Part shown: in pieces, positions 1-7,996 of the stretch | Numbering within the stretch: the first letter of the stretch is position 1 | Layout: each line of letters opens with the position of its first letter | Origin: Akkermansiaceae bacterium | GTDB taxonomy: Bacteria > Verrucomicrobiota > Verrucomicrobiia > Verrucomicrobiales > Akkermansiaceae | Assembly: GCA_023301545.1 (NCBI GenBank) | Contig: JALZUI010000088.1 | Span: 1-16,169, forward strand | Direction of reading: 5' to 3' | DNA: 16,169 nt | Notes under the pieces: model-generated | Databases searched by the model: none | The model's input: only the letters and a program-made list of their open reading frames with translations | What the model was told of the DNA's origin: nothing | Translations under genes and position numbers: made by a program

Positions 1-34
1 GTGCTCTCCGCGTCTCCGTGGTGATAAAGAAGGC

Positions 35-2056
35 TTAGCCGAGTTTTTCTAGGAGTTTAGCTGGGTTCATGTCGGAGAGCCCGAAGCGGTCAGCTTGGCC
101 GAGGAAGCCGATCGCTTTTTCACGGTCGTTCTTATCTCCACTTGAGATGACTTTGCCTAGAACTCCTGCGATGCTGAGGTTCTTGAGGTCATCTGTGCTG
201 ATGCCGAACTGATCGACCCAGCTCGAGAGTTGGCTTTTAAAGTACTCTGGATCTCCATTAAAGAAGGTCTCCTTAATATCGTCGAGGACCACGCTGTTAT
301 TCACTGTGCGATCGACTACTTTACCCGTTGTGATCGCATTAGTAATACGGTCGAAGAATTGAGTCTCCCCACCAACAATATCAATGTTAGCAGACTTCAG
401 AGCCTCACCGACAACAACGGCTTGTTGCTCTGCAATCTGGCGTTGGACATCGATCTCGGCGAGTTCGATTTCCTTCTCTTTATTAAGTTCAAGTTTGAAT
501 TCTTCGTGTTCCTGACCAGCTTCTTCAAAGAGCTTCATGGCAGCAGCTTTTTTCTCGATCGCTTCTGCGTCGGCCGCTCCTTTAGCGCGGAGGACTTCGG
601 CTTCTCCTAAGCCTTCAGCAGCCGCTTCTTTAGCCACAGCTTCGGCCAGACGAATCTTGGCTGTCGCTTCTTTTTCACTCGCGGCTTCTTCTGCTTCTGC
701 GAGGATTACCCGCTCTTCTGCCAACATACTTGCTGCCGATTTAGCCGCTTCGGCTGATTTCTCAACAGCGTAGGCTTCTTCCTCAGCTTTGAGTTCGGCT
801 GCTTTTTTGCGTGCTTCGGCTTCTTTGATCTCAGAGATGAGGCGTTCTTCTGCATCTGCTTCTGCGAGGGTGACCTTGACCTTTTTCTCACGGTCCGCGG
901 TAGCAAAGGCTTCTGTATCTTTGATGTTTTGTTCTTCTTGAACTACCGTTTTTTCAACCGCTACCCGTTCACGAATAACATCTTGGATTTCTTTCTTCTG
1001 TTGTTCGATCGCCTTTTCCGCTTCAATTTTCTTCAGCATCGTTACACGTTCGCGCTCGATTTCCTCGAGCTTGCGTTCACGTTCAACTCGTTCAATTTCG
1101 ACAGCGTCTGTTCGCTCCTTATTGCGCTGAGCTACAATGACTTGGCGTTGCTTGTTTTCTTCTGCAATCTGGATTTCTTCTTCCGCTTCGATACGAGCAC
1201 GTTCGGATTTTTGGAGTTCTTCTTCCTGAACCTTCTTGGATTCCGCCTCTTCTCGAAATTGTACGGTCTCTACCTCACGCTTTTGTTTCGCTTCCGTCTC
1301 TGCAAGCTGGCGTTCTAGTTCGAGAATAGCTTCCCGTGCTTCGACATCTTGTTGTTTAATTACTCGCTCTTCATCACGGCGGATATTATTCGCTAGCTGA
1401 TTTTGCGTAGCAGTTAGTTCGGTGATTTTCTTGATCCCTTCGGCATCGAGGATGTTTTGTGGGTCCATGAGGTCGAGCGCAGTTTGCTCTAAGTGGTCAA
1501 TAGCGGCATCATCGAGGATAAAGCCATTGAGGTCGGTTCCGATAACCTTGAGGATTTCGTCCCGAAAGGTATCACGGTCTTCGTATAAAGCGGTGAAATC
1601 GAATCGTTTACCAACAGTCTTAAGAGCTTCTGAGAACTTAGCATCAAAGAGAGCTCGAATTTCTGATTCAGATGAGGCCCTGTCACAGCCGATCGATTCA
1701 GCGACACGTAGCACGTCCTCTTCTGCATTGTTTACACGGACAAAAAAGGCGACCTTGATATCTGCTCGTATATTGTCCTTACAGATGAGGCCGTTTTTGC
1801 CAGAGCGGTCGAGCTCGACTCTCTTGAGCGAGATGTCGATTAGGTCGGCGCGGTGAACGATGGGGAAAATATAGCCTCCGTTAAAGATCACCTTCGTACC
1901 ATTGAAACCGGTACGAACTAGAGCCGTGCCTTTTTCCACCTTGCGGTACATCGTTAGGACGATAAAGGCTCCGATTCCGATAAGGGCGATGACGCCGACG
2001 ATAAGGATTCCTAGTCCGAAGCCTAGGAAGGTGAATTCTGCGAGTATGTTTGTCAT
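35..2056 (-). CDS. Flotillin-like SPFH protein (YqiK type)
   Basis: Predicted membrane scaffold of the flotillin/SPFH superfamily, 673 aa. A hydrophobic N-terminal segment (about residues 8-35) is followed by an SPFH-like region (about 36-205). A very long Glu/Ala/Lys/Arg-rich coiled coil then fills about 205-545, and a less charged C-terminal tail contains Gly/Ser-rich stretches. Flotillins of this type oligomerise at the inner membrane and mark membrane microdomains; E. coli YqiK is the nearest model I recall and is shorter, with the extra length here in the coiled coil and tail. The gene starts 13 nt after the stop of the NfeD/YqiJ-like gene, the same pairing as yqiJ-yqiK, which supports the family call and co-transcription. 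No Shine-Dalgarno sequence precedes the ATG. Sure of the superfamily, less sure of the exact subfamily; the cellular role is not shown by the sequence. Confidence 0.87.
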   Translation of the reverse strand: MTNILAEFTFLGFGLGILIVGVIALIGIGAFIVLTMYRKVEKGTALVRTGFNGTKVIFNGGYIFPIVHRADLIDISLKRVELDRSGKNGLICKDNIRADIKVAFFVRVNNAEEDVLRVAESIGCDRASSESEIRALFDAKFSEALKTVGKRFDFTALYEDRDTFRDEILKVIGTDLNGFILDDAAIDHLEQTALDLMDPQNILDAEGIKKITELTATQNQLANNIRRDEERVIKQQDVEAREAILELERQLAETEAKQKREVETVQFREEAESKKVQEEELQKSERARIEAEEEIQIAEENKQRQVIVAQRNKERTDAVEIERVERERKLEEIERERVTMLKKIEAEKAIEQQKKEIQDVIRERVAVEKTVVQEEQNIKDTEAFATADREKKVKVTLAEADAEERLISEIKEAEARKKAAELKAEEEAYAVEKSAEAAKSAASMLAEERVILAEAEEAASEKEATAKIRLAEAVAKEAAAEGLGEAEVLRAKGAADAEAIEKKAAAMKLFEEAGQEHEEFKLELNKEKEIELAEIDVQRQIAEQQAVVVGEALKSANIDIVGGETQFFDRITNAITTGKVVDRTVNNSVVLDDIKETFFNGDPEYFKSQLSSWVDQFGISTDDLKNLSIAGVLGKVISSGDKNDREKAIGFLGQADRFGLSDMNPAKLLEKLG

Positions 2057-2069
2057 TGTTTTTGTATTG

Positions 2070-2735
2070 TTATTGGTTTATAAATTGTTTGCTTGCCAGT
2101 TCAGGCATGGATTTGACGAGGTAGCGTTTTTTCGCTTCGTCATAGGAGGTGATGAGCACAGTAGCTCCGCGTTCTAGTTTTCCTTCTTCTAATCGTGCGT
2201 TTATTAAAGCTGGAGCCCCTTTTTCACGCTGTATGGTGATTTGCCCGAAGTCTTGATCGATGGTTTTGCTTTTCACTGTTCCTACTGACCCGATGAGGGG
2301 GACGCTGTTTTCCTCGTCTTTCTTTAAGGCGCGGAAAAATGGACGTAGTGGTTGAGTGATAGTTTTGACGCAAAGGGTGCTGACGATGAAATTACCAAAG
2401 AGAAGCCCTAGTGCTAGCCAGCCACTACTTAAGGGGTTGAGATAGTAGTTAGAGAAAATAGCGAAAATCCACATGAAGAGTGAAATCAGGCTGAGGATCA
2501 TCATGATCGGAACATCTTGCGCGTTAATGAATTTCAGCACAGATCCTAGGACGTTATGCCCTGCGCTGATTTCGGTATCGAATTCCCCGTCTGCATCGGC
2601 ATCAAAGTCGATATCGAGACCGTCAAGATCAACTGTACCGATCATGCTAAGAATCCAGTAGAGCGTAACCGCACCCATAAGAATGGTGAGCGGAAGATTA
2701 TACCACAATATTGATTGTTCCCAGAATTCCTTCAT
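2070..2735 (-). CDS. NfeD/YqiJ-like membrane protein with C-terminal OB-fold
   Basis: 221-aa membrane protein and probable partner of the flotillin encoded just downstream. Hydrophobic segments lie at about residues 13-33, 75-96 and 106-127. Between the first and second is a strikingly acidic loop (about 36-56) rich in Asp. The soluble C-terminal part (about 145-215) carries the Gly-rich pattern of an NfeD-type OB-fold, with a G-x-V-G-T-V motif near residues 149-154. In the NfeD/YqiJ family the OB-fold faces the cytoplasm and works with SPFH proteins. There is no serine protease domain, so this is the short form. Length and flotillin linkage match YqiJ. A TATAAT hexamer lies about 40 nt upstream of the start on this strand. 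Confidence 0.8.
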   Translation of the reverse strand: MKEFWEQSILWYNLPLTILMGAVTLYWILSMIGTVDLDGLDIDFDADADGEFDTEISAGHNVLGSVLKFINAQDVPIMMILSLISLFMWIFAIFSNYYLNPLSSGWLALGLLFGNFIVSTLCVKTITQPLRPFFRALKKDEENSVPLIGSVGTVKSKTIDQDFGQITIQREKGAPALINARLEEGKLERGATVLITSYDEAKKRYLVKSMPELASKQFINQ

Positions 2736-2771
2736 CTGCTTTGATTAAAGCAAGAGGGCTGTGGATAGGCT

Positions 2772-2777
2772 ATTATA
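2772..2777 (-). promoter_or_regulatory. Candidate -10 box for the NfeD-flotillin operon
   Basis: The minus strand reads TATAAT here, a perfect -10 hexamer, which would give a transcript start near 2765 and a leader of about 30 nt. No convincing -35 hexamer is present 16-18 nt further upstream. The leader would contain a small inverted repeat at 2738-2751 (GCTTT-gatt-AAAGC) directly before the ATG. Confidence 0.4.
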
Positions 2778-2837
2778 AAAGTTGCGAAAAATTCCACAGT
2801 CTGAGACTAAGTAAAAGTGGGTATGGAATGCATGTTC

Positions 2838-2866
2838 TTGAGAGTACTTTTCATTATTAGTATAAG
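2838..2866 (+). promoter_or_regulatory. Sigma70-type promoter of the tail-anchored protein pair
   Basis: TTGAGA (2838-2843) and TATAAG (2861-2866) are separated by exactly 17 nt, and each hexamer matches the sigma70 consensus at 5 of 6 positions. Transcription would begin near 2873 and leave a leader of about 75 nt before the ATG at 2949. It lies in the divergent intergenic region shared with the NfeD-flotillin operon. Confidence 0.6.
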
Positions 2867-2948
2867 TAGATTATTAAGTTTTCTTAACTTTTTTCTGTTC
2901 AAATCATTACAGGAAGGGTAGATTTTCTAGATATAAGCAATTTTTCCC

Positions 2949-3569
2949 ATGTCTGATAAAGCTAACAAGAATCGTCATAACCTAGAAGTAAGTCGCAAGA
3001 ACTCCCGTGCCAGCGAGGCTGAAACGGAGCCGTATTCTTCTGAGATTCACGAAGCTCAGCGCTTGCTTGAAGATCTTAAGAAGAAAAAGGAAGAGGAAGC
3101 GCAAGCAGAAGAGCGTAGACAGATGATTGAGGAGCGAAAGAACGCATTCATCGTCTATCACCAAGAAGTTGTTGGTAAGGTAAGCTCTACTCTTCCGAGT
3201 ATTGAGGGTGAAAGCGCTGAGCGCCAACAGGAGCTTGACGATTTAGGAAAGGCGAAGAAGCACTTTACTACGAGCCTCAAAAATTTACAATCGTATGATC
3301 CGTCTGCTTGGACAGAGAAGGAAGTTATGGAGCTCTCTGAGCCGTACCAAGAAGCTTTGGAAAGAGCGGCAGGTGAATACGAACAGTACCTTTCTTACAT
3401 CAAGAAGAGTGGAAGTAAGGAAAAGGGGCGTTCCAAGAGTGTTTCTGTGAAGGCGTCAATGCCAACTTCAGTTCCTGGCTTCTTGAATGATATTTACCGT
3501 GGCTTTTCCTTCTCTTTACCAATTATTGTAACTCTGATCATCCTCAGTCTTTACGTCTGGGGTAACTAA
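2949..3569 (+). CDS. Unrecognised charged coiled-coil protein with C-terminal membrane anchor
   Basis: 206 aa, no family recognised. The N-terminus (1-35) is polar and probably disordered. Residues about 33-70 form a Glu/Lys/Arg-rich helix with coiled-coil character, and about 85-150 looks helical with a Ser/Gly/Lys-rich linker after it (about 152-170). One hydrophobic stretch at about 187-204 ends two residues before the stop, so the protein looks tail-anchored with its body in the cytoplasm. There is no signal peptide. The downstream gene begins 5 nt after its stop and has the same architecture, so the two are probably co-transcribed from the promoter at 2838-2866. The nearest neighbours on the other side are the divergent NfeD and flotillin genes; a link to membrane organisation is only suggested by position. 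Confidence 0.7.
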   Translation: MSDKANKNRHNLEVSRKNSRASEAETEPYSSEIHEAQRLLEDLKKKKEEEAQAEERRQMIEERKNAFIVYHQEVVGKVSSTLPSIEGESAERQQELDDLGKAKKHFTTSLKNLQSYDPSAWTEKEVMELSEPYQEALERAAGEYEQYLSYIKKSGSKEKGRSKSVSVKASMPTSVPGFLNDIYRGFSFSLPIIVTLIILSLYVWGN

Positions 3570-3574
3570 GCCTT

Positions 3575-3886
3575 ATGTCCCAATCCCTCACAGAGATCGA
3601 AGCGCAAATCGCAGCCTTGGAACAGAAGATTGCGGACGAACCGTTTCGTCTAAAGGCTGAAAAAGAGCGTAAGCGACAAGCGGAGTTAGATAAAAAAGCT
3701 ACTTTACCTCCTTCTGACGAGGTCATTGATAAAATCCGCGAGCACAAACATAATGCTCAGATGACAAATGGCGAGCGTAGTAATGCGCGTGTTGAGCAGG
3801 GGAGAGACTTTGTTCTCTTGATCCTGTTTCTACTAGGAATCGTTGTACTAGCTGGATGGTTTATCAAGGCTCTGGCTGGAGGGTAA
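3575..3886 (+). CDS. Small unrecognised tail-anchored protein
   Basis: 103 aa, no family recognised. Residues 1-40 have heptad-like spacing of Ile/Leu among Glu/Gln/Lys/Arg and probably form a coiled coil. A Pro-containing break (about 44-47) and a charged region follow, then one membrane segment at about 79-96 and a short Ala/Gly tail. The gene starts 5 nt after the 206-aa gene and is followed 26 nt later by a strong intrinsic terminator, so the two make a compact two-gene transcript. The shared layout (helical body, single C-terminal anchor) suggests the products could associate in the membrane; that is inference. Confidence 0.68.
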   Translation: MSQSLTEIEAQIAALEQKIADEPFRLKAEKERKRQAELDKKATLPPSDEVIDKIREHKHNAQMTNGERSNARVEQGRDFVLLILFLLGIVVLAGWFIKALAGG

Positions 3887-3910
3887 TTAATTTTTTCATG
3901 TATATAGTTA

Positions 3911-3940
3911 GGAGAGAGTGCCTTCGGGTACTCTCTTTTA
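3911..3940 (+). terminator. Intrinsic terminator with UUCG loop
   Basis: The arms 3913-3922 and 3927-3936 form a 10-bp stem with one G-U pair. They close a TTCG loop on a C-G pair, the extra-stable tetraloop, and four T residues (3936-3939) follow. It ends the two-gene transcript 2949-3886. The opposite strand lacks a T run, so it should not terminate rarA, which converges from the right. Confidence 0.8.
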
Positions 3941-3951
3941 GTATAATGGGG

Positions 3952-5280
3952 CTACCCTTGAAATAGACTTTTGAAGTGTTCGAGACGATCTTTGATCCGT
4001 TTTTCTAGGCCGTTTTCGGTTGGAAGGTAGTAGCTTTTCCCCTCGGGCAGATAGGCTTGTGGGACGTAGTTGTCCTCATAATCATGTGCGTATTGGTAGG
4101 AGAGCTCTTTCTCTGAGGCTCCAGATTGCTTAGCTAGTTTCTTACGTGTCCCAGTGCGGAGATGAGGAGGGACGGCGAGGGTTTTTCCTGATTTGACATC
4201 GCTAAGCGCTGCGTTGATTCCTGCGTAGGCGGCATTGCTCTTTGGCGCGGTTGCTAGGTAAACTGTCGCGTGTGCGAGAGGGATACGTCCTTCGGGCATG
4301 CCTACGAAGTCGAAGGCGCGTTGGGCGTCGAGTGCGACGCGGAGTGCTGCTGAATCAGCTAGTCCAATATCCTCAGACGCAGAGATGACAAGTCGGCGGG
4401 CGATAAAGCGAGGGTCTTCGCCTGAATGAAGCATCTTAGCCAACCAGTAGAGGGCGGCATCTGGATCTGAGCCTCGGATGGATTTAATGAAGGCGGAGGC
4501 TGTGTCATAGTGCTCGTCACCTTTGGCGTCGTACCGTACGGCTTTTTGCTGAATTGATTCTTCGGCAACTTGTAGGTCGATGACGGTTTTTCCTTCTTTA
4601 TTTTTCGGCGAAGTAAGGACGGCTAGCTCAAATGCAGAGAGACATTTACGAGCGTCTCCATCTGACTTTTGGGCGAAATGAGCGGCGGCTTCGTTGCTGA
4701 GTTCTATCTGTAGGTCGGGGTAAGCTCGTTCGTCGCTTAGAGTCGATCGAAGGAGAGCTGTGAGCTCCTCTTCTTCTAGCGATTCTAGCTGGAAGAGTTG
4801 GGAACGAGAGAGGAGGGCGTTATTGAGTGCGAAATACGGGTTTTCGGTAGTGGCACCGATGAAGCGGATGATTCCTTCCTCGAGATGAGGAAGGAGGACG
4901 TCTTGTTGGTTTTTTGAGAAGCGATGCAGCTCATCGACAAACAGGATGGTGCGCTCCCCACGGAGTTTCGACCAGCTGCGGGCGAGCTCAATTTTTTCGC
5001 GGACGGCAGCGGTATTCGCATCCGTCGCGTTGAGTGTTTCGAAGCGCGCCGTGGTCTCATTAGCAATGACGCGGGCGAGGGTTGTTTTACCAGTTCCAGG
5101 AGGGCCGTGGAGGATAAGGGCGGAGAACTGGTCTGCAAGGATGGCGCGGCGCAGGAGTTTCCCCTCAGCGAGGAGATGAGATTGTCCAATGACCTGAGCT
5201 AGGGTGCGCGGACGTAGACGCGCGGCTAGCGGCGTTTGGGCGGGGTCAGCGGCTATTTCTTGGTTCCAAAGGTCAGACAT
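3952..5280 (-). CDS. rarA: Replication-associated recombination protein A (AAA+ ATPase RarA/MgsA)
   Basis: 442 aa, the normal length for the RarA/MgsA/WRNIP1 family. These clamp-loader-like AAA+ ATPases act at stalled replication forks and tetramerise. Visible motifs are the N-terminal P-L-A-A-R-L-R-P segment (about 17-24), Walker A GPPGTGKTT (59-67), Walker B with DELHRF (about 112-121), sensor 1 GATTENP (142-148), and an S-R-S arginine-finger region near 157-160. The C-terminal half carries the family's hallmark stretch with Y-D-x-x-G-D-E-H-Y-D, SAFIKSIRGSDPDAALYWLA and the SEDIGLAD segment, which belong to the oligomerisation domain. No Shine-Dalgarno sequence is seen before the ATG. It is a single-gene unit: a convergent terminator lies on one side and the terminator of the lipoprotein gene on the other. 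Confidence 0.95.
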   Translation of the reverse strand: MSDLWNQEIAADPAQTPLAARLRPRTLAQVIGQSHLLAEGKLLRRAILADQFSALILHGPPGTGKTTLARVIANETTARFETLNATDANTAAVREKIELARSWSKLRGERTILFVDELHRFSKNQQDVLLPHLEEGIIRFIGATTENPYFALNNALLSRSQLFQLESLEEEELTALLRSTLSDERAYPDLQIELSNEAAAHFAQKSDGDARKCLSAFELAVLTSPKNKEGKTVIDLQVAEESIQQKAVRYDAKGDEHYDTASAFIKSIRGSDPDAALYWLAKMLHSGEDPRFIARRLVISASEDIGLADSAALRVALDAQRAFDFVGMPEGRIPLAHATVYLATAPKSNAAYAGINAALSDVKSGKTLAVPPHLRTGTRKKLAKQSGASEKELSYQYAHDYEDNYVPQAYLPEGKSYYLPTENGLEKRIKDRLEHFKSLFQG

Positions 5281-5329
5281 AATTTGTATGGGAAGCTAGT
5301 TTAATACGAGATTGTAAGAATGGAGAACC

Positions 5330-5364
5330 AAAAAATCCGACGAATCGCAAGGATTGGTCGGATT
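5330..5364 (-). terminator. Intrinsic terminator of the 3D-domain lipoprotein gene
   Basis: A perfect 8-bp inverted repeat (5334-5341 with 5357-5364) encloses an inner 4-bp stem (5343-5346 with 5352-5355) and a 5-nt loop. Read on the minus strand it is followed by six T residues (complement of the A run at 5330-5335). It lies 26 nt past the lipoprotein stop, between that gene and rarA. Confidence 0.8.
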
Positions 5365-5389
5365 AGAAGTCGGATCTGAGGGGAGGCTC

Positions 5390-6019
5390 TTAGCGAGTGA
5401 GTTTTTCGTATTTCTTTTTATTTTTTAGTACCCCTTTATACATTTTTCGACAGTGGGAATGCTTAGTACGACCTTTGAGTAAGGCTGCGCTGCGATCCCA
5501 ATCACCCATTTTGATGATGTAGATTTCTGCAGGGCGAGTATTCCACTTGCGCATTAAGGAGAGGGAGGGGTGGTAAATGTCGATGGAGACGGCTCCTACA
5601 AGAGCTGAACCGTAGTCGTCGACAATGTAAGTGTAGGGTAGGCCTTTGATTCTGAAGAGGGTGCCAACTGGGTAAACGGCCCAATCTGCGGCTGCGCTAC
5701 GCACTTGACCGTATTTGAGGTGAGTGCCCTCGGCGTTGTAGTTTTTATAGATACCACCGGCTTCGTTTTCTGCGTCAGAATAGGCGGTGGTACGAACATA
5801 GCGACGAGTATCGGTTAATCCGTAGATCGGATAGTTGTGGCGATCGTTTTTTCGCCCAAGGCTAGAAGGAGAGTCCTCTCTATTAGGAGGGGTGGGAAAA
5901 AATGCATTATATGGACCAGTGTAAATTGAGCGGTCTTTATTGCCTTTGGAGTTGCTAAATTGCGTACAACTTACGGTGATTAGCATGAGAAGGGAGATGG
6001 TTAGGAAGTTCTTAATCAT
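5390..6019 (-). CDS. Lipoprotein with 3D (Asp-Asp-Asp) domain
   Basis: 209 aa. Residues 1-17 form a lipoprotein signal peptide ending in a T-V-S-C lipobox, so Cys18 would be the acylated N-terminus of the mature protein. Residues 18-70 are a low-complexity, Pro/Asn/Ser-rich tether. The segment about 74-170 matches the 3D domain known from the C-terminal part of MltA, from YabE/YuiC-like wall enzymes and from RlpA-like folds. It has a T-A-Y motif (78-80), A-A-D-W with Asp112 followed by Y-P-V-G-T, V-D-D-Y-G (Asp134/135) and S-I-D-I-Y (Asp147), so all three signature Asp positions are present. The expected role is peptidoglycan binding or lytic cleavage in the periplasm. The MltA barrel that normally precedes this domain is absent. 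The C-terminus (about 180-209) is strongly basic. Confidence 0.78.
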   Translation of the reverse strand: MIKNFLTISLLMLITVSCTQFSNSKGNKDRSIYTGPYNAFFPTPPNREDSPSSLGRKNDRHNYPIYGLTDTRRYVRTTAYSDAENEAGGIYKNYNAEGTHLKYGQVRSAAADWAVYPVGTLFRIKGLPYTYIVDDYGSALVGAVSIDIYHPSLSLMRKWNTRPAEIYIIKMGDWDRSAALLKGRTKHSHCRKMYKGVLKNKKKYEKLTR

Positions 6020-6268
6020 TTGACTGAAATAGGTATGTAACCTGTTGAGGTATCGAAATTGTTACCTACGTATTTTTAATTTGCAAAGGATTATCTGCGG
6101 GCAAATGGGTTTGATGACGCTTGTTATCTTTAGCTAGTCTTGACGGCGTTTATCTTATGTTACTTTTGTGGCGCTTCCAGATCTAGGCCTTTACGAGTAG
6201 AATGATTAAAAAAGCCTATTCATATACGGGTTTCTTAGATAGAGATAAGATATTAACGAGAGAAGAAG

Positions 6269-7984
6269 ATGTTAGATTTTTTTATAGAATGCGCTAAAAA
6301 AAGCGGCTGTAGTAATTTGGACGAGGTTGCTGAGGCTGTCTCGCTGGCTCATGAATTACAGCATTCAGCGATTGATAGCGTGCTCGATACGGAGCTGCTT
6401 GACGAAGAGCTTTACATGGAGGAGCTGGCTACTGCAGTGAACTTAGAATGGTTAGCAGTGATTCCAGAATCTGAAAACTTACTCGAGCTTCGGAAGTTAT
6501 GTTCTCCTGCAATTGCTCTCAAGCATCGAGTTCTCCCTGTTGATTTGATAGGAGAAGAGGGGAGCCAGGAATTGGTCATGGTCGTGCACGATCCTTTTAA
6601 TCTCGTTGCGCGCCAAGCGGTTTCACAAGCGATTGAGATCCCAGTTCGCTGGCGGATGGCTTCTCGCCGTCGCGTATATGATGGTCTGCGCCGTCTCTAT
6701 GGAGTAGGGGCTGAAACGTTTGAAGCGATTCTGGACGGTCGTGAAATGGACCTGAACAATGTCGAGGACTCTGACGAGGCTAATGTGATCGACGGAAATG
6801 ATGATGCTGAGGCCAGCGTGGTAAAGTTTGTAAACCAAATTATGCGTGATGCCTTGGATCAAAAGGCTACTGATATTCACGTAGAACCGTTGAAGGATAA
6901 TCTGAGGATTCGTTACCGGATCGATGGTAAGCTCATTGATATTGCGGTGCCCGAGAATATCAAGGCGCTTCAGAGCTCAGTAATCGCAAGGCTCAAGATT
7001 ATGTCCCGCCTGGATATTGCAGAAAAGCGACTTCCTCAAGATGGCCGGATCAATCTCTCTCTGGAAGGTCGAGGGATCGATGTTCGTGTCGCGACGGTGC
7101 CAACGGTCGAAGGTGAAAGTGTTTCCTTACGTCTCCTGAATCAACAGAAATTCAATGTTGATATGCTAGGGATGGAAGACTTTGTACTAGACCCGATTAA
7201 GCGTCTTTTGACTCTTTCCAATGGAATTATTCTGATTACTGGTCCTACGGGTTCAGGTAAATCGACTTCTCTCTACTCATTTCTGAGCGAGCTTAATACA
7301 AATGACACACGAATCGTCACGATTGAAGATCCGGTGGAAAACAAGCTCGATGGAGTTATGCAGATCGCTGTTAAGTCCGATATCGGGCTGACCTTTGCGA
7401 GTGGGCTTCGTTCGATTTTACGTGCAGACCCCAACATTGTCATGATCGGTGAGATTCGTGACTTAGAGACTGCCGAGATTGCGATACGAGCCTCACTAAC
7501 GGGTCACTTGGTATTTTCCACCTTACACACCAATGATGCCTTAGGAGGGATAGATCGTTTGATTGATATGGGGGTAGAGCCTTTCCTTCTCTCCGCTTCT
7601 GTTCGGGCCTTCCTAGCGCAGCGATTAGTGCGTAAGCTTTGTACGACTTGTAAAACTCCTCGTGAAATTACGGCAGAAGAACGTACGAACTTAGGGATTT
7701 CTTCCGACCTTGTAGGACAGGCTTATCAGCCAGTAGGGTGTAATAAGTGCCGTAATACGGGATATTCTGGTCGATTGGCGATATACGAAGCCGCTCTTAT
7801 TACCGAAGCGATGGAAACGCTGGTTGCACAAGGTGCTTCCGCTGACAAAATTAAGCAGCAAGCCCTTAAGGATGGCTTTGTTCCGATGCGAGACTACGGT
7901 TGGTTTAAGGTTATGCAGGGCTTAACTAGCGTGGAAGAAATTATCTCGGTAACAACGACTGAGGCCGGGGCGCTCGCAGTTTAA
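6269..7984 (+). CDS. GspE/PilB-family assembly ATPase (type IV pilus or type II secretion)
   Basis: 571-aa hexameric cytoplasmic ATPase that powers pilin or pseudopilin assembly. Residues about 40-145 form the divergent N-terminal domain typical of GspE/PilB. An acidic linker (about 155-182) follows, then the N2 and catalytic domains. Motifs: Walker A GPTGSGKST (325-333), Asp box with TIEDPVE (351-357), Walker B with VMIGEIRD (391-398), His box TGHLVFSTLHTNDA (411-424). A tetracysteine zinc site, Cys458/Cys461 and Cys491/Cys494, separates assembly ATPases (GspE/PilB) from PilT retraction ATPases, which lack it. The GspF/PilC gene begins 12 nt downstream. No pilin, secretin or pilT lies in this window, so pilus versus secretion cannot be decided here. 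Only a weak purine stretch (AGAAG) precedes the ATG. Confidence 0.92.
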   Translation: MLDFFIECAKKSGCSNLDEVAEAVSLAHELQHSAIDSVLDTELLDEELYMEELATAVNLEWLAVIPESENLLELRKLCSPAIALKHRVLPVDLIGEEGSQELVMVVHDPFNLVARQAVSQAIEIPVRWRMASRRRVYDGLRRLYGVGAETFEAILDGREMDLNNVEDSDEANVIDGNDDAEASVVKFVNQIMRDALDQKATDIHVEPLKDNLRIRYRIDGKLIDIAVPENIKALQSSVIARLKIMSRLDIAEKRLPQDGRINLSLEGRGIDVRVATVPTVEGESVSLRLLNQQKFNVDMLGMEDFVLDPIKRLLTLSNGIILITGPTGSGKSTSLYSFLSELNTNDTRIVTIEDPVENKLDGVMQIAVKSDIGLTFASGLRSILRADPNIVMIGEIRDLETAEIAIRASLTGHLVFSTLHTNDALGGIDRLIDMGVEPFLLSASVRAFLAQRLVRKLCTTCKTPREITAEERTNLGISSDLVGQAYQPVGCNKCRNTGYSGRLAIYEAALITEAMETLVAQGASADKIKQQALKDGFVPMRDYGWFKVMQGLTSVEEIISVTTTEAGALAV

Positions 7985-7996
7985 CAATTTTCTACG

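Noticed and set aside
230..1856. Several open frames on the plus strand and one more on the minus strand inside the flotillin gene
   Set aside because: They are shadows of the Glu/Ala/Lys-rich coiled coil, whose codons leave other frames free of stops; their products are low-complexity and have no start signals.
2738..2751. Inverted repeat GCTTT-gatt-AAAGC before the NfeD-like gene as an operator
   Set aside because: A 5-bp AT-containing stem of this size is likely by chance and there is no second copy near the divergent promoter.
6140..6200. Sigma54 or sigma70 promoter for the assembly ATPase gene
   Set aside because: A TGGCGC is present but no GC pair of the -12 element at the right distance. 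TTGACG at 6140 has only a poor -10 at 15 nt. Nothing was strong enough to list; the 249-nt gap at 6020-6268 otherwise shows no feature I can support.
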